Source of the DNA: Rhizaria sp. SCN 62-66
Lineage: Eukaryota; Rhizaria, unplaced
Assembly (NCBI GenBank): GCA_001724265.1
Contig: MEDY01000046.1
Coordinates: 46,428 to 110,427, forward strand
Length of the DNA stretch: 64,000 nt
Reading direction: 5' to 3'
Shown: piece after piece, positions 32,061-47,000 of the stretch
Numbering within the stretch: the stretch's first letter is position 1
Layout: every line of letters starts with the position of its first letter
Program-made: the position numbers and the translations under genes
The notes under the pieces: model-generated
Told to the model about the DNA's origin: nothing
Databases searched by the model: none
The model's input: the letters and a program-made list of their open reading frames with translations, nothing else

Positions 32061-35000
32061 ATGTAGCCCCGCACGTCAACATACCTCCATTTGGCGGAGC
32101 TTCTTGCGCGTCTGCAGGCTTTCGAGGCCCAACTGGTCTCATCCCCTGCGAACTGCGATGTCGAGGAAGTCCAAGAGCTCGTGGCAACGCACCTTGTCCC
32201 GTGGTTGAACACCGCTCTGACGCCAGAGTATATTATAGAAGCCAATAATGACCCGTCTGAGTGGTGGCGCACTGCTGCAGATGCGATTTCTCCCGAGACC
32301 GCACGCATGCCCCTCGTTGACCGCATTGCCGCCGTTCGTGTCCTCCTTCCGATGACTATCGCGCTGCCCACCGACGACGATGACGCAGCGCTTCCGGCAT
32401 ATTACGCCCTGCGTGCTGTTGCCCTGGAAGCCCTTACCCGCGCGCTGCGGCTGTGCGTGGCGATGGGTGCCATGGACTTCGCCGTGGCGTTAGTGCAGCT
32501 CGCGCGCGTAGACTACAGCGACCGCCGCGAGAAGGCGTTTGAATCGATCCGCAAAAACGCTGAGAAGAAGGCAGCAAAGAAGGAAAAGAAGGAGAAGAGC
32601 GACAAAAAAGACAAGAAGGTCAAGCGTGCTGGCGCGAGCGAGGAACAGAGCGAAGGCGATTCCAGCGCCGCTCAGTCGTCTTCTGGCATTTTCAGCGTGA
32701 CTGATGTGAGTGAGGTCACCCCGCAGATGGTCGTGGACTACACCAGGAAGAATTATAAGATCATGCGCTCGCCCGCGTACGTTACGCTGCTGCTCTGGTT
32801 TTCCAGTGTCACGCGCATTGATGATTTTGACATCGCCGCTTTCGTGAACTTGGATCGTGGTGCGGTGCCCGCCGTTGCCATCAGTTACGCCGCATCAGAT
32901 GCTGAGCGCCAGTGGTCCCACGCGCTCTGCGTCTTTTTCACAACGCCCGGGTTTCTTACCGCCGACGCGCCTGCGCTTCCGCCCTCTATTGCCCTCGCTA
33001 CAGCCGCTAACCCTGTGATATCCGGCGATCCTCGCGCTGACGCGACTTTCACCGCGAAAACCCATGCAATTGGGACTGATCGCTACCATGATAAGTTTTG
33101 CGAGCGGCTCTTTACCCGCGTTTGTAATGATGCGCGTGAGGCAAATATTGCTCTGCCAGGGCCGCACTACGACGACAAGAGTCACCGCATGCTGTCCATG
33201 GGCCTCCTACTGGCGCATGCGCTGGCGGCTGATGTGAACGCCTTCGCTGAACGCGAATTTGCTCTCAATCCCCCCACTAACAACGCAAGTGCTGCTGGTG
33301 ATTACAAGACTGCGGTGGGGCTTATTGCCAGTGCACCCGCATTTGGTCTCTGGATCCAGCACTGTCTCGCCGCACTTTTCCCGTCGAGTCTTGTGGTCTT
33401 CGGCGTCATCAGCGAACTTCTCACGGTTATCCTTAGCTTGCTTCTTGATTCTCCCAAGAACGGTGCGGAATTTACCAGCCTTAGCGAGCGTCAGCGCCGC
33501 GCACTACAACTTCTGCGTCGCTGTCTTGATCCTGTGATCGCGCGGCTCCCAACGATTCAGCTCCCGCCCGCAGAGGCGATCACGGCACGGCTGCACACCA
33601 CGGCGGGTGCTCGCGGTGCCTTCACGCCGCTGCTGCTCCCGCTGCTCAAGCAGCCCTCAGATGCGGACGCGCTTGCAGCGCTGACGCGCGGCCCCGGCGA
33701 CCCCGCTGCGAGTGCACGTGTAAGCACGCTGGACCTCGACGACACCGCGTTCGTGCTCTGGCTCGACATCGCCCCCCCTGAACCCGGCGACATGTCCTTA
33801 ACTGCCCGTCTCCAGATTGCCCGGCGTGAAAACGTGCTAGAATGGCTGTCTCCGCAGCGCGGCCAAGTGTGGATGCCCTATGTGCGCATCAACACAGCGC
33901 CGAAGCAGCTGCTGCCTTTCGGCGATGAGCCGTTGACGGCATTTGCCCTGATGCCGGCGACGCCTTTGCCGCGTGAGAATGATGCGGAGGAAAATCCCTC
34001 CTTGGCGCTTCCTGTGCTGTCCCCCACGCGAGTGTCGCCGCGTGTGCTGGTCGACTATCTCCTGTCGCTTATCGACAATCCTACTGGAGACGCCGACCTC
34101 GACGCGGTTGCAGCGGCAGTGCCTGCATTGATTCTGCAACAGGCGTCTGTGCGAGGCGCCATGCATGACAAAATGGCTCGCGATGCCGGACGCTGGCGCG
34201 ATGACGCCGCTAACCCTGAGTTTCTTCCCAGTCTTTGTCACGCTGCACTACAAGAGCGTCTGCGCAGTGAGCCCGTCACCCCAGACCGTTTGCTGCAGCT
34301 TGCTCACAGCGATGACGACAGTGCGCCGCCGGACACGTCTTTTATTGCTAGCATTGTCAACAGCAATGACAACACCATGGACTATTGGTTGGAGCTTTTG
34401 CTCAAGTGCGTTGCAGCGCTGCCCGCTGCTGCGCGCAAGAAGCGATTGGCGGGTCTTGCGACTGTTCTCGCGAATGTGATAATCGGCCGTAGCGGCGAGG
34501 GATCACTAGCTGCGCTTGCACCCGCGATGTACAGTAGTGTTACTACGCTGGCGAATGCCGCACCTAATGCGCACAACGCTCCACTGTTGTACACGGTTGA
34601 CTTGCTGTTGGCGTTGGTACCGACGGCCGCACAGACATCTTCGTTTCTGGCAGTGGCGCTTTGCAAGATTTACGCGACCTTGTTTATCGAAATTAACTCG
34701 CTTGCGCAAATGCGCAAGGTCACATCTATTGGCCACATTGACTTTATGCGGATCTCGGACGCTGCCTTTGATGCCTTGTTTACTCTCTGCCCTGAACAGC
34801 CGGTGGCTGTCATTGAGGACACAGACAAGGGTAGCAGCAGCCTCAGTGGGAACAATAGCGGTAGCTCTTCTGCAAAGACAACTGGACCTATCTCTGCTGG
34901 TGTGGCAGTGGCCAGTGGCACCTCACTTACAACCCTGCAACGCGCCGTTGTGGAGATATTCCTGCTTGACGACGAGGCTGAGAAACTCACCCGCGAGCGC

Positions 35001-38000
35001 GGCGCAAACAAGATCTCTCTCTCTCTGCCTGAAGAGGCGCACGCGGTCTGCCGTCGTTGGGCAGAGCATGATCATGCGCGTCGGTTGAACACTTTGCTCG
35101 GCAAGGTGACCTTCGGGGCCGAAGCGAACAAGTTCGGGACTGCTTCAGCTGCGATGTCAGTCAGCCGTGTCCTCCACGCGATGGCCCGTACGGCGGACGT
35201 TTCACTCGTTCTGGCCTCGTGGCGCGACTCGTTGATGCCGACGCTTGTCGCGCCTGCGGCACCCTTTGCGGAGTCAACAGTGGCAACATCAGTTGAGATT
35301 GCAAATGTGTTGCTTGCATTCGCAAATGAGACAGCCGCAAGTGTCAACAACGTTTGTAAGACAGAAAAGACGTGGCGTTGGCCGTGTCTGCTGCTCAATA
35401 ACACCGCGACAGACCGCGTCCGGTCCCTGGTAGAGCTCACTAACTACTATCACAACCGCGACGCAAAGCAATATCAGGCACTTTTGACTGGACTGAAGGC
35501 ATTTCTTGCTGAGTCAGTTGCACCGTTCCTCGCCGGACTTGTTGCTGCCAGCAAAGTTTCGGTCTCGGCCAACGCCGACTATGCACATGCACGCTGCTCA
35601 GCTCAACTCCACGGTGCGCTGCTGCGTCTGTTACGTTACGCTCTGCCCCAAGTTGCGACGTCCGCCGACGTTTCGGAGCTTATCTCCGCTGTAGCTGAGC
35701 ATGACTCCGGCATGATCGATCTTTCTGACTCGGAGGCCGCTGCTACAGACGAAGAAGATACTGATGGGGACGATGACAGGCAGGAAGAAGAGCAAAAGGA
35801 AGAAGAAAAGCGTGGAGTTCGCGAGCCCAAAATCATCGGTGAAGATACGTCTTCACGTAATCTGCCCGTTTTTCCTGTTAAGCCTTCCATCAGTCGCTCG
35901 CGTAATTCTCGTCAAAAGGCCCTGAACGGCTTCGTCGAGACGATCCGCAGCCTTTCCACGGGCGCTTCTGGCCGCGCCATGGGTGGTGTAGGCAATGCGC
36001 TGGGCCAGGCACTCGATGCATACGCGTCGAGCACCAAGACGCGTGATACAAAGGCTGGTCGGATGCATCATACTGACCGTTTCTTGGAAGACGAGTCGTC
36101 AAGTGACAGCAGTGATGGCGATGCTCGTGGCAACGGAAAAGATCGAAACAACGATAGTAGTGACAGCGATGACGCTGAACAGAGCAACGGAGGGGTGTTC
36201 ATGACTCCAACTGCGCGATCGAACCTTGCGCAACTACAGCTGATGATGCAATCGCGCGTACACATTATTGTTGAAGGCGAGACAGGACAGGGCAAGTCAG
36301 CGTTGGTGACTGAGTCTTCGCGGCAGCTTGGACTGGACCTGGTCCGTGTGAATCTCTCGGCGACTACTTCGCGCGACACGCTCTTTGGCCATGCTACGCT
36401 TCACGATGGCGGCCGTTTCTGCATGACTGAGGGTCCGTTCCTCCGTGCCTACCGCACCGGCGCTGTGCTGCTGCTCGACGAGCTCAACCTCGCGCAAGAC
36501 GCAGTGCTGCAGAGTATCGAAGCAGCGCTGGACCCGACCGTCACGGTCTACACACTGCCACGTGAGGCAGATGTGTTCCTGGGCAACGTCAAAGGTGATG
36601 ACGGGAAGGATAAGCCGCAGTATGAGTGGCGTACGCGTGTGGAGCGGCATCCTGACTTCCGTTTGGTGTGCACACAGAACCCTGCTGGTAGTCGCTACTC
36701 TCGCCAGTCACACTCGGATGCTTTCCTGAGTCATTTCAGCATCGTTAAATTCAAGTCATACAACGCGGATGACATGCGGCTGATTGCCCAGCGCCGTATT
36801 GCCGCGCGATGGCCCCGTAGGGGTGAGGGACTGCAATCCTGGGCAAAGCGGCTCACGAAGGCGTTCCTAGGCGCAGCGGCAACAGAACTTCACCGTGCGA
36901 TGATTGCTGCTTTCGGCTACCCCGCTGTCGCAACTGCTAAGGGTTCTGACGCATTACCGTCAGTCGTTGATTCCACTCCCGTTCTGAAGGCTGCACAAAA
37001 GCTTGCCACTGATCAACCTGCGATTGAGTCCGTGGCTCTCGAAGGTAAAGAGGCGTACGCGGAGATCACGCTGCGTGACTTGCTGCAGTTGTGCGATGGC
37101 CTCACTGCCTTGCTCACAACAGCCACGCCGGCTCGTTTGGGACTTAGTGGTGGCAGCAGCGCTGATGCTGCGGATACAGCCGCTGCTGTTGCGTTTAAGC
37201 TGGAAGCGTGGGCGTGCTACGCAGCCCGCTTGCGAAGCAACACGAGTCGCAACGATCTCGCGGCTGTGGTGGCAGCGCTAACAAACACACTTTTCCCGAA
37301 CAGCGCTGCGAACTCCGGGAACTCCGCCCAGAACATGTTCGATAACCTGCGTGTCTCTGCCGTTGGCGGTGCTAGATCTTCAATTGTCAGTGCGGGCGTG
37401 ACCGCGGGTCCCTATACGGCAAATACGCCGATTGGTTTTTTAACTGCCGTGGAAGCTATTCTCAGCAAGAAGAAGATGACACGTGAGCAGCGTGCCTCTT
37501 TTCCCTTAGTGCGCGGTGCATGCATGGCGCTGTGGAACGAGCTGCGGCGCCAGGCCGAGAGCTGGGGTGTTGTGCCGGTTGACCTGGTGGGTCTCGCGCG
37601 CGCTATGCTCGATGCTGCTAAGGTCGACTCTGGGGTGGGTGTTGCAACGAACAAATCTTCGAAACGTGGTGGTGCAACGCAGGCCAATGGGTGGTTCGGA
37701 GACCTGGAGCCCGACGTGTTTGGCGCCGCTGAGGAGAGCGATAACGACTCGCATCAATTGTACAATGGTCAACCTACATCTGCGAATCCTATCAATCTTG
37801 CACTTACGGATACTACGCGCGCTGCCCCTGCAGCATCGCTGATGGATGACGATCTTATTGTTTCCTCGCGCGCCACAGGCCGCACGCACCGCTACAATGC
37901 GCGCAACAGCAGCAGCTCTGCCGCCGGTGGTGATGACGATGATGACAACGAAGAGGAGGACATGGCGTCTGTTACAGATGCAATTCGGAATCGTATCGCG

Positions 38001-41000
38001 ATTGCGTTCTACAAGACCGTTTTTCCTTGGTTTGCAACTCCTTGTCACAACGATCTTCTGAACGTCTTGCGTTCAGCACTCGGCGATTCGGCAGTCTCCG
38101 CCGTGCGCGGCTTGGACGCGAGCAACGACGCCGCACGCTTAGTGCAGCCCGTCCGGCTAAACCTTGTACCTGGAGCATTTGTCTGCCTAGTTCGCGCTGC
38201 CTCGCTGCGCCAACCCGTGCTCATGTCGGGCCCTGCTGCCTCTGGTAAGACATCGCTGTTGCGCGCATTGACCTTCTTGACCAGTGGTCTTGCACCTGAG
38301 GAAGTGTTCCTGACGCGCCAGTCTGAACCGGAGGACCTCATTGGTCACCACTCTATTGCGCAGGGCAAGCGTTTAATCTGGGTTGACGGCGCCGTCACGC
38401 GCGCGGCTGAGGCAGGACTACCATGCGTTTTGCACAGCGCGGACCTTGCGCCTGCAACGGTGCTTGAGCGTTTGAACCCGGTGATGGAAGATCCCCCCCA
38501 CTTATCTGTGCATGAGAACAACGAAGCGGTACCACGCAAACTCGGCAAGGGTTTCTTCGTCGCCGCGATGGTTACTACGACTGCAGAAGCAGTCGCAGTG
38601 CACGGTTCTGGTATCTCTCCTGCCTTCTTCAATCGTTGCAGTGTCATCCACGTTGACCCTGCAGCGCGTGCCGACGGATCAACGCGTTTTCTCTCAGCTA
38701 TCGCCGCCCCATATCTCGCCGGACGCACTGAGCTTCACGCTCTTGCGCCGCTGCTTGCACAGTGGGTTGCCACAGCGGGAATTGTTGACACGCCCATCTC
38801 TATGCGCGCAGCTTACCACATTGTCCGTGCAGCCGTCGCCGCTGCACCAGCTATTGCACGCTTCCCATACTCTGCGGCGCCTGGGTCTGTCGCGGTGAAT
38901 AGCGATCTTGTTTGGCGCGCCCATATGTGGCTCTCGGGCACTCTCTTCGTGCGTGCGACACCCGCGTTACGCCGCGCTTGGTTTGCCGGCGAGCATCGCA
39001 ATGCGGTGCGCGCTGCTTGTGTCCATTGTCTTGCGTGTTACCCCACGGCGTTGTGGGGTGCAGACTGGGGTCAGCCCACGGCAACATACACGCCTTGTGG
39101 CACGGCGCTAAATCTCGCCGCGCTGGCGTGCCTTGCGCGCTCCCCGCTGCTGCTTGAGGGTGATGCCGCAACTGGTAAGACTGCACTTGCGCGGCACCTT
39201 GCGCGGATCCACGCTCCCCTTGACGATTATGATTTCGGTGTCACTGAAGAGAAAATCCCGAGCGAGACCAGTATGAAGGGTGTTCTGGAGCGGTTTAATA
39301 ACTCAAAGAGCACGCGCCGTGAGGACTACTTTGGATCTTTTGTTCCCGCAGGTGCTGGTGAGTTTATCTGGGTTTCTGGTCCGCTGACTCGCGCGCTGAG
39401 CGCAGGTGGTGTGTTCTTGGCCGATGAATTCAACCTGTGTCCTAGCGACGTCATGAACTGCCTTGCGCCTGTGCTTGAGTCTGGTTTGTGCGCTGTGACG
39501 ACATACGACAACGAGACGCACGCGCCAATCGTTAAACGCGCGCGCTCCTCTTTTTTGTTCCTTGCGACGCAAAATCCGGCTGCGATGCGTGGTCGTTCTG
39601 CGATTCCTCCTGCACTGTTGGAGCGCTTTGCGCTCATCCCTGTGCGGCCCTATATTAAAGGCCAGCTAGAACACATCGCAAAGAACTTTGTTGAAAAGCA
39701 TTCTGTTGCCAATACTCTGGTGGCGACTGCTGACGCATCACGTCTCTTTGGTATCACTCGTGTTGCTGCGCCTGCGCAGTCCCAGATCAAGGCTAGTGAT
39801 GCGGCGTCAGTCTTAGTGACTGTTATGCAAATTCTTTCGGATGCAGCTGCAAATGGTGACTTGACTGTGCGCGGTAGCGCTGGTGTGGAGGGTGCTGAAG
39901 GTGCGTTCACCGTTCGTTTCATGCAGCGCTGGTACGGCCGCTTCACGAAGGCGTTCACGCACAACGCCTTCTTCATCGAAACGCCCGCCCTGACGAATCT
40001 TACGGTGGCCCTGGGTGGATCTTCCGGTCGTGCCATGGCGTTATTGCTGCTTGTCGGCTTTGAGCTTGCATCTTCTATTATTGTTGCTACAGACCGTGAG
40101 AAGGTCGCGGGTGCATTTATGAACGCCCTTGTCGTAACCAACCTTGTTGACGGACACAACGCCAACGCGGCTGCAGCTGCTCTGATGGCAGCATGTCCTG
40201 TTGCGGTGACCGTACGTGAGGCGCGCGATCACGCTCTTCTGATGCGCGGATCCCGTGCTGTCTTGGTGCCACCCCATGCCGTGGCACTTATGGTTAGCTC
40301 CAACGTCGCACTATCCACAGCCCCACAGACTCTGCTCCAGCCACTCGTGCTCGCCGCCTCCGCGCTGACTGCGGCTGAGCCAACGTGCCTGATCGGTCCC
40401 TCTGGCGTTAAGACCATTGTTGCTGAAGCCGCACTTGCAGTGGCTTCTGATAGGAACGCTAATGACGCTCTGGAGCGTGTTTATCTTACTTCGCTCAGTG
40501 AGACGCATGACTTGGTCGGCCACATCCACGCATGCGCTATTGATGCTGCGCCTCTTGCTTTCGTTACTGCAATGCAATCCTTGGTCGCGCGTTTGCGCGC
40601 ACTACAGAAGGATCTAGTGAGCGTAGCAGAACGCGACATCGCAAGCAAACTTTTACAACCGATTGAAGCAGTATACACCGAAGTTGATGAGAAATTCCAG
40701 CAATTTGAGGTGTCTGTTGATGAGGAAGATAAGCCTAGTGTTGATGGAGCTTGCAAGGCAACCACAGCTGTGCCTGCTTCAAAACCTGTGAGTGTTGCGT
40801 CACCTTCTCCAGCGTTCGTTCCAAAGTCGCATGTTCGCGAACCGAAGCTCAAGGGGCGCAAGGCTGTCGACGATGAAAGTGAGAGTGAAAAGTCGTTCGC
40901 CTCTTCGACTGAAGATGAGTCTGACTCGCAGTCATCTAGTCCCGATGACAGTGACTCTTTTGTGAATGTGGCTGACAATGTGGAAGACTATGACAGCAAC

Positions 41001-44000
41001 GATGCGTCCCCGCATATGTCACTCGCAATGCCATCCTCTGTTGGTATTAATAAGCGGCAGCGCATCCAGTCATTTTTTACGTCCACAGAGGTTGCTTCTG
41101 CCTACTCAAGGCTGCATTTCATTGCGACAACCGTTGAGACGTCTCTTGTTAAGGATACCTCAGAGCTTGCACTTGTCCGGGACCCTGCTGTTCTGAACTT
41201 AATCAAGTGGATCTGTGCGTTTGTCACACGTCTCTCAACGTGCAACAAACCTGGTGCTCCAGGCATGGACTTTGTGTTCAACGATGGACCTCTTACAATC
41301 GCACTTAAGCAAGGTCGAACTCTTCTTTTGGAAGGCCTCGATGAACCGTCAGCTGCAGTCACAGAGCGTTTTAACAGTGCACTTGAGTACGAGCGCAACT
41401 TCAATCTCACTGAGGATGTTTTTTCGCAGCGCCAAGCTGGTGGTATTATCGCTATCCCGTCATCGTTCCGCCTGGCCGCGACAGTCACATTTGATCCGAA
41501 TGCAGGCATGCTGCGGCTGTCAAGTGCGTTGCGTTCGCGTCTTACCGAGGTCTGGACGGAAGGTTATGAGGCTGCTGAACTGTGCACTGCTGTCTCTACG
41601 GTGATGCGCACTGAGGAGAGCAAATTCGCACCGGAGGCCTTGACCGCGCTGGACAATGTTATGCGTTCTGTCGTTACATGGGCTGTACCCGCGCACGCGG
41701 CGCGTGGTACTGTCTTTGGTATCCGCAACTCGCTGCGGCTTGCGCACTTTGTCACTGCGTACGCTAAGACGCATGCCAACGTCTTTGGTCGCGAGCGTAG
41801 GATGACGCCCGAGCACGCGTGTGCGATTGCCGCGAGTGCTGTGCAGTTTGTTGTGTTGAACGCGATTCCTCGCGAAGACCGTGAGACGCTACGTGACGCA
41901 CTGTCAGCTGCTGTTTTATCAAAGAGCTTCGGCAACGTGACCGTAAAACGGCTTCTTGCAGACACTAAGTTTGACACCGCTGAGGCCGCTGCGGCAGCGC
42001 TTAAGGCAACGGCTGACGGCTACCGTGGCGCATTACCACCTTCTTTTGCTGCAGACGATAAACACTTTGATCATCCACCGATGTGGGGTGTGAGCGCCGA
42101 AACGCGTCGCCTAGTCGCGATTGCCGAGGATGACACGACGCTCCTGGCTGGTGTTGCTGTCGTTGATACGATCGCTCTCGCACCATGTCGCCGCGGTTGG
42201 CGCGCATGCGATGTTTGGGCGGTATGGCGACATGAGCGCTTCTGCGCGCTGAAGAGCGTCCGCAAGAATCTCGAAAACATCTTCTTTGCGACGAGCCTTG
42301 GCATGCCACTTCTGCTTGAAGGTGCGCCTGGTAACGGCAAGACTGCGATTGTGCGACTCGTACACCGCGTGCTAGGCTTCGCAGGCGTCAAGACTGCCGC
42401 ACGCATTGATAATGAAGTTGTTGCTGTTATTGATCCCGCTGCTCGCAAGAGTGACTTTGATCATTACGTGCGTTTGAACGCGACTCGTTCTAGTACTAGC
42501 GGCGCAATGTTCGGGCAGTATATTGCAAGCGCTGACAGTGAGGGTCAGCAGGTGTTCCTCTGGCAGGAAGGCGCCATGAGTTCGGCTTTACAAGAGGCAC
42601 GCGACTGCACCGACGGTTCGCAGCTAACATTCCTTCTGCTGGATGAGATCAACACATATAGCTCAGAGATCCTACAGACAATTGTTCCTTACATCGCTGA
42701 CTCTGTTCCAGGTGCCGCTGTGACGCACGGTGACCCTGCTAAGCGCTTAGTGCCAGCGTCAGTCCGTGTGTTTGCAACGATGAATCCGGCGAGTGTCGGT
42801 GGCGGTCGCGTAACGCTTCCTCCTGCTTTGTCAAATCTGTTTGTGCGTGTAGAGCTCGAGGAGTACACAAATGATGATCTGTGCCTCATTGTGTCGCACT
42901 TGACTCTTGGCAACGAGAAGAATATTCTCGGTAAAGCAGAGGTTGAGTTGCTACTTCGCATCCACATCAAGCTTTCTACTATGATTACGAACCGTGACAT
43001 AGCATCGATTCCGCGCCACGAAAACTACAACTTGCGTGATCTGACAATGCTTCTTGCCATGGTGCGCACGTACACGCCTATCATGCAAGCTTTGTCGCGC
43101 CTTTCGAGTTCTAGTGGACCTGCCGTAAACGCCGCCTCATCATCATCATCATCGTCGTCTTTTTCTGCTGTAAACACTGATGTTGCACGTGACAGCTCCG
43201 TAGCACGCCACGCAGTTAGTAAGTTCGCAAGTCTGGTCTACGCACATCGCATCTCCGACTCTAAGGAACAGGCACTTGCGGTTAAGGCTATTGTGGATGA
43301 GACCAACAGTGCATCTGACTCTGCAGCTGCTGCTGCTCAGCAGCGTTCTGGAGCTGCTCACGACTATCTTGATTCAGACGTTTCGTTCACTTCGCTTGCG
43401 AATGCTGAAACTGTTGCAGTTATGAGCCGGTTCATTCGTATTGGCATTGTATTTGCCCAACGTGGCCCTCACCGCTCTATGGAACTTCCATTAGTCCACA
43501 CCGCGGATACGGTAGAGTTGCTGGAAGCGATGCTCGCGGCTTCTCAGTCGCGGTGCCCTGTATTGCTTGAAGGTCCGCTTTGCGGCGGCAAGACTGCTCT
43601 TGTCCGTGAGCTTGCGCGGCTTTGTGGTCACAAACTCAATACTGTTAATCTTCATCAGGACGCTGATGATGGCGATCTTGTTGGCACATGGGTCCCACGC
43701 TCTTCGGACCGTACTTCTAAGAACACTCTTGAACATGCGATTTCAGCTTCCGATGCTGTTTTCATTGCCGTTTGTGCCAATCTTCGGAAGCGCGTGCGGG
43801 CGACAATGACCTTGAAAAATGCGGCGTTACTTGTAGCGCTTGCCAAGGAACACAGGGCCATCTCTGAGGCTACTGCAATCGACACGGCTATTGCTGCAGT
43901 CCAAGCATTCCGCACTGCGTATAACCACCTTCCTAATGCGCTTGTTTGCTCTGATCATCGGGCCTTGTTGAAGAAACATTCAGATGCCCTGAATGAAGAA

Positions 44001-47000
44001 ATCAACGCCACCAGGGCCGCCAAGCGCGCTGCGGAAATTGCGGCATCCTCGGACGGTCCCACTTCGCACGCTGTCAAGTTCGAGTTTGAATACTCTAAGC
44101 TTGTCAATGCGCTTGAGACAGGTGAGTGGGTTCTGTTGGACGCAGTCACAGCGTGTCCGCCGCACGTGATTGAGCGTATCCTTTCTGTGCTCGAAGGTGA
44201 GTCGGCTAGTATGACACTGCTCGAGGATGGTACAGGTCGTATGTGGACCGCTGCACCTGTACCTGGTGGAAACACAAAGCTGCGCAGTCAGATCAACCCA
44301 AACTTCCGGTTGTTCCTTACTTCGACCACGGGCCGCGCAGGCACGCACAAGCTATCAAGTGCGCTGCGCAACCGTGTTGTCAAGATCACAGTACCCGCAC
44401 TGCATGAGCGCAAAGGCTACGCCGAGATTCTGAATCGCGTCGCGACTCAATTCACTGCTTCGGTCGCCGATAGCTCCCTAGCTGGTGCTACGAAGCACGC
44501 GCTCCCAATGCATCTTGTCGCCAACACTGTTGTCACAGTTTTCCGCAACGTGCGCCAGCTTGTCGCGTCGTCGCGCATCACCGCTCCGCTCGGTCTCTCG
44601 CTTTCGCACCGCTCCGCTCTGTCAGCAGCTGCAATGGCCACGCGCATGGCGTCGGGACCCAATGCGGTCCCCATGACTGTAGCGCTGGCGCGTGTGTTAT
44701 CGATGATTATTGTGGATCGATTCAACGATGAAAGCGAACGCGATGAAGTCACGGACAAGATTGTTACCGCTCTCATTCCCTTCGCCAACGCCACCGGAGT
44801 TAATATGCCTGCGCCTGTCATCGAGAAGGCTTCAACAGCTGAGTTTGTCGAAAGCTCAACGGGTGCACATGCGGCGATCGTGATGCATCAGGCAATGCGC
44901 AGGCGTGGCAGGCAACTGCTACGAAGTGTCAAGAAGCTTGAACAAGACATTAAGCCAGTGGTGTCATGGCTACTCTCAGTCGCCCCCGCTCTACAGCGCG
45001 CACCAGGTCTCGCGGTTTGGCTTGGTGATGTGACACCTTTGACGGTGCAAGAGGTGGAGATTCAAGTCGTGGCTGGGCGCGAGCTCAAAAAGGCGGCGTT
45101 GCATGTGGTCACCGAAGCAGTGGGTGCCGTGTCAGTGCTCGCAATTCCCAGCCTGCGCGATCTGCTTGCAAGCTTTGCTGATGCTGCCGCAGCTCTCAAG
45201 AAACTCCGTCCTCTTAGGAAGGCACTGCAGCTGATATCGCACAGTGGGCTTGAAGCTGTAGTGTCTGAATCCGGAGGTAACGATGCTAGGTGCGCACGCA
45301 CTTTGCTTTCAGAGCTTGAAGCAGCCGTGGCTGTGTGCGACTGGATAAAAGAGGTCCGTCAAAAGCTTGATGCACTCGCAGAGCACCGTACTTGCGCAGG
45401 GATCATCGGCGAGGCAGAAGACGCTTCGGAGCAACTGAAGGAAACTAGCGTCGATGGGCTCGCGTATGCGCTGCTTGACGAGGTCATGTCGCTCTCGCTG
45501 TTCACTAGTCCAGGTTTTAGCAAGGCTTCTGCTGGTGTGCCTGTTTTAACTCTGGGCGAAAAGCGTCGCACACTTGTAGCCGCACTCTTAGACGCTAGTG
45601 ACAAGATTAATGGACTCAACGTCTCCGCTCCTGACCAGATCAACCTCGAAGTGTTGCTCACCACATTAGCAGCGACGGCGCTCAAATGGCGTGTGATGGC
45701 AAAGACGGGCGTGGGCTCTTTGCAACGTGTTGTGCTGCGTCACGACGAGTTGTTGCAATATTTCGATGCCGCCGTCCTTCATAAAGTTAAGATTGCATTA
45801 ACTGACTTTTTGGTAATTACAAGCTCTGTGTACAAAAAGGCACCCAACCTCATGGACAACGACCTCTTCTTTGAACGGATCGGTCCTGGTACTCTACTAT
45901 GGCAGAAATGCGAGCAAGTAGTGTTTTCTGGCGTATGTAACAGGCTCAATGCAGCTGCCTTACTTGCATGTGTTCCTGAGCATCGTTCAACTGTGGACGC
46001 AGCCACAAACCGGGTGCAATCGTGTGCGCTTTCAACTGCTCGGTTAGATACAGACGAGTGGATGTCTCACCCGCTTGGGTTGATGATGCTCACGGTGCAC
46101 CATGCGCTGTTTTACCCCCATTCGCCGCGCCACGACATTGTGGCCGTGCGTTACCACAGTCTGGCCGCAATGGATGACCCAGCTCTTGACCGCTACGCAG
46201 CGCTGCGCGCGGACGAAGCCGCCTCCGATTCCGTGGAGGTTCACATTGCTTGGGTGCCTGTGCATGCGACTGCGCAGTTTGCGCACGCTGATGTGCAGCG
46301 TGACTTTGGTGTGCTCGTGACGTTCCCTACTTTTCCAGCTCCTGCAGCGGGTCTCCCGATGACTGACTCCGATCATGAGCAAAGGGATGAAAATAAAAGC
46401 GATGAGATGGAGGCTGGCACAGCTCAATGCAACAGGGTTGGTCGTGCTGCAGTGTTAATTGTACCTGCATCGACTCTCCGTCATAAGGAAACTAAGAATC
46501 GTCTCGACAATGATTGGTGCCTGCGTTTTCCCGGGTTGCGAGTCATTACAGTCGACGTCAAGGTTAGCTATGATCACATTGCGCCCGTTGCCCGTAGTGT
46601 GCTCCCCAATCAGCAACACGAAGAGGAGGAAGAAGAGGGTGTACCTATATACGGTCATGCGTCAGCACCGATGGTCGATGAAGATGTCGAAGAAGAGTTG
46701 GCCAAGCCCATAAGCGTCGTGTCCGCCCTCTGCCTTACAGTCAAGAATGTACTTGTAGGTCATCTTGCGCATCCCGCTGCTCTTATCAAGCTTGGCGCAA
46801 CTCAATCTATTGACGTCGAGCAACATCGAGGCGAGCCCGAGTTGCTCTTTGAACGCGATAGCCAGCAGCTACTGAGTGAGCTCCGATCATACACCAACAA
46901 TGTCTCTGTTGATGTCACACAATCTGTTCCCGCAGAGCTAACGCGCGCTCGCGAGGCAATGCGCGTGAGCCAAATCTTTGACGTATTGGTTGACCAGTTT

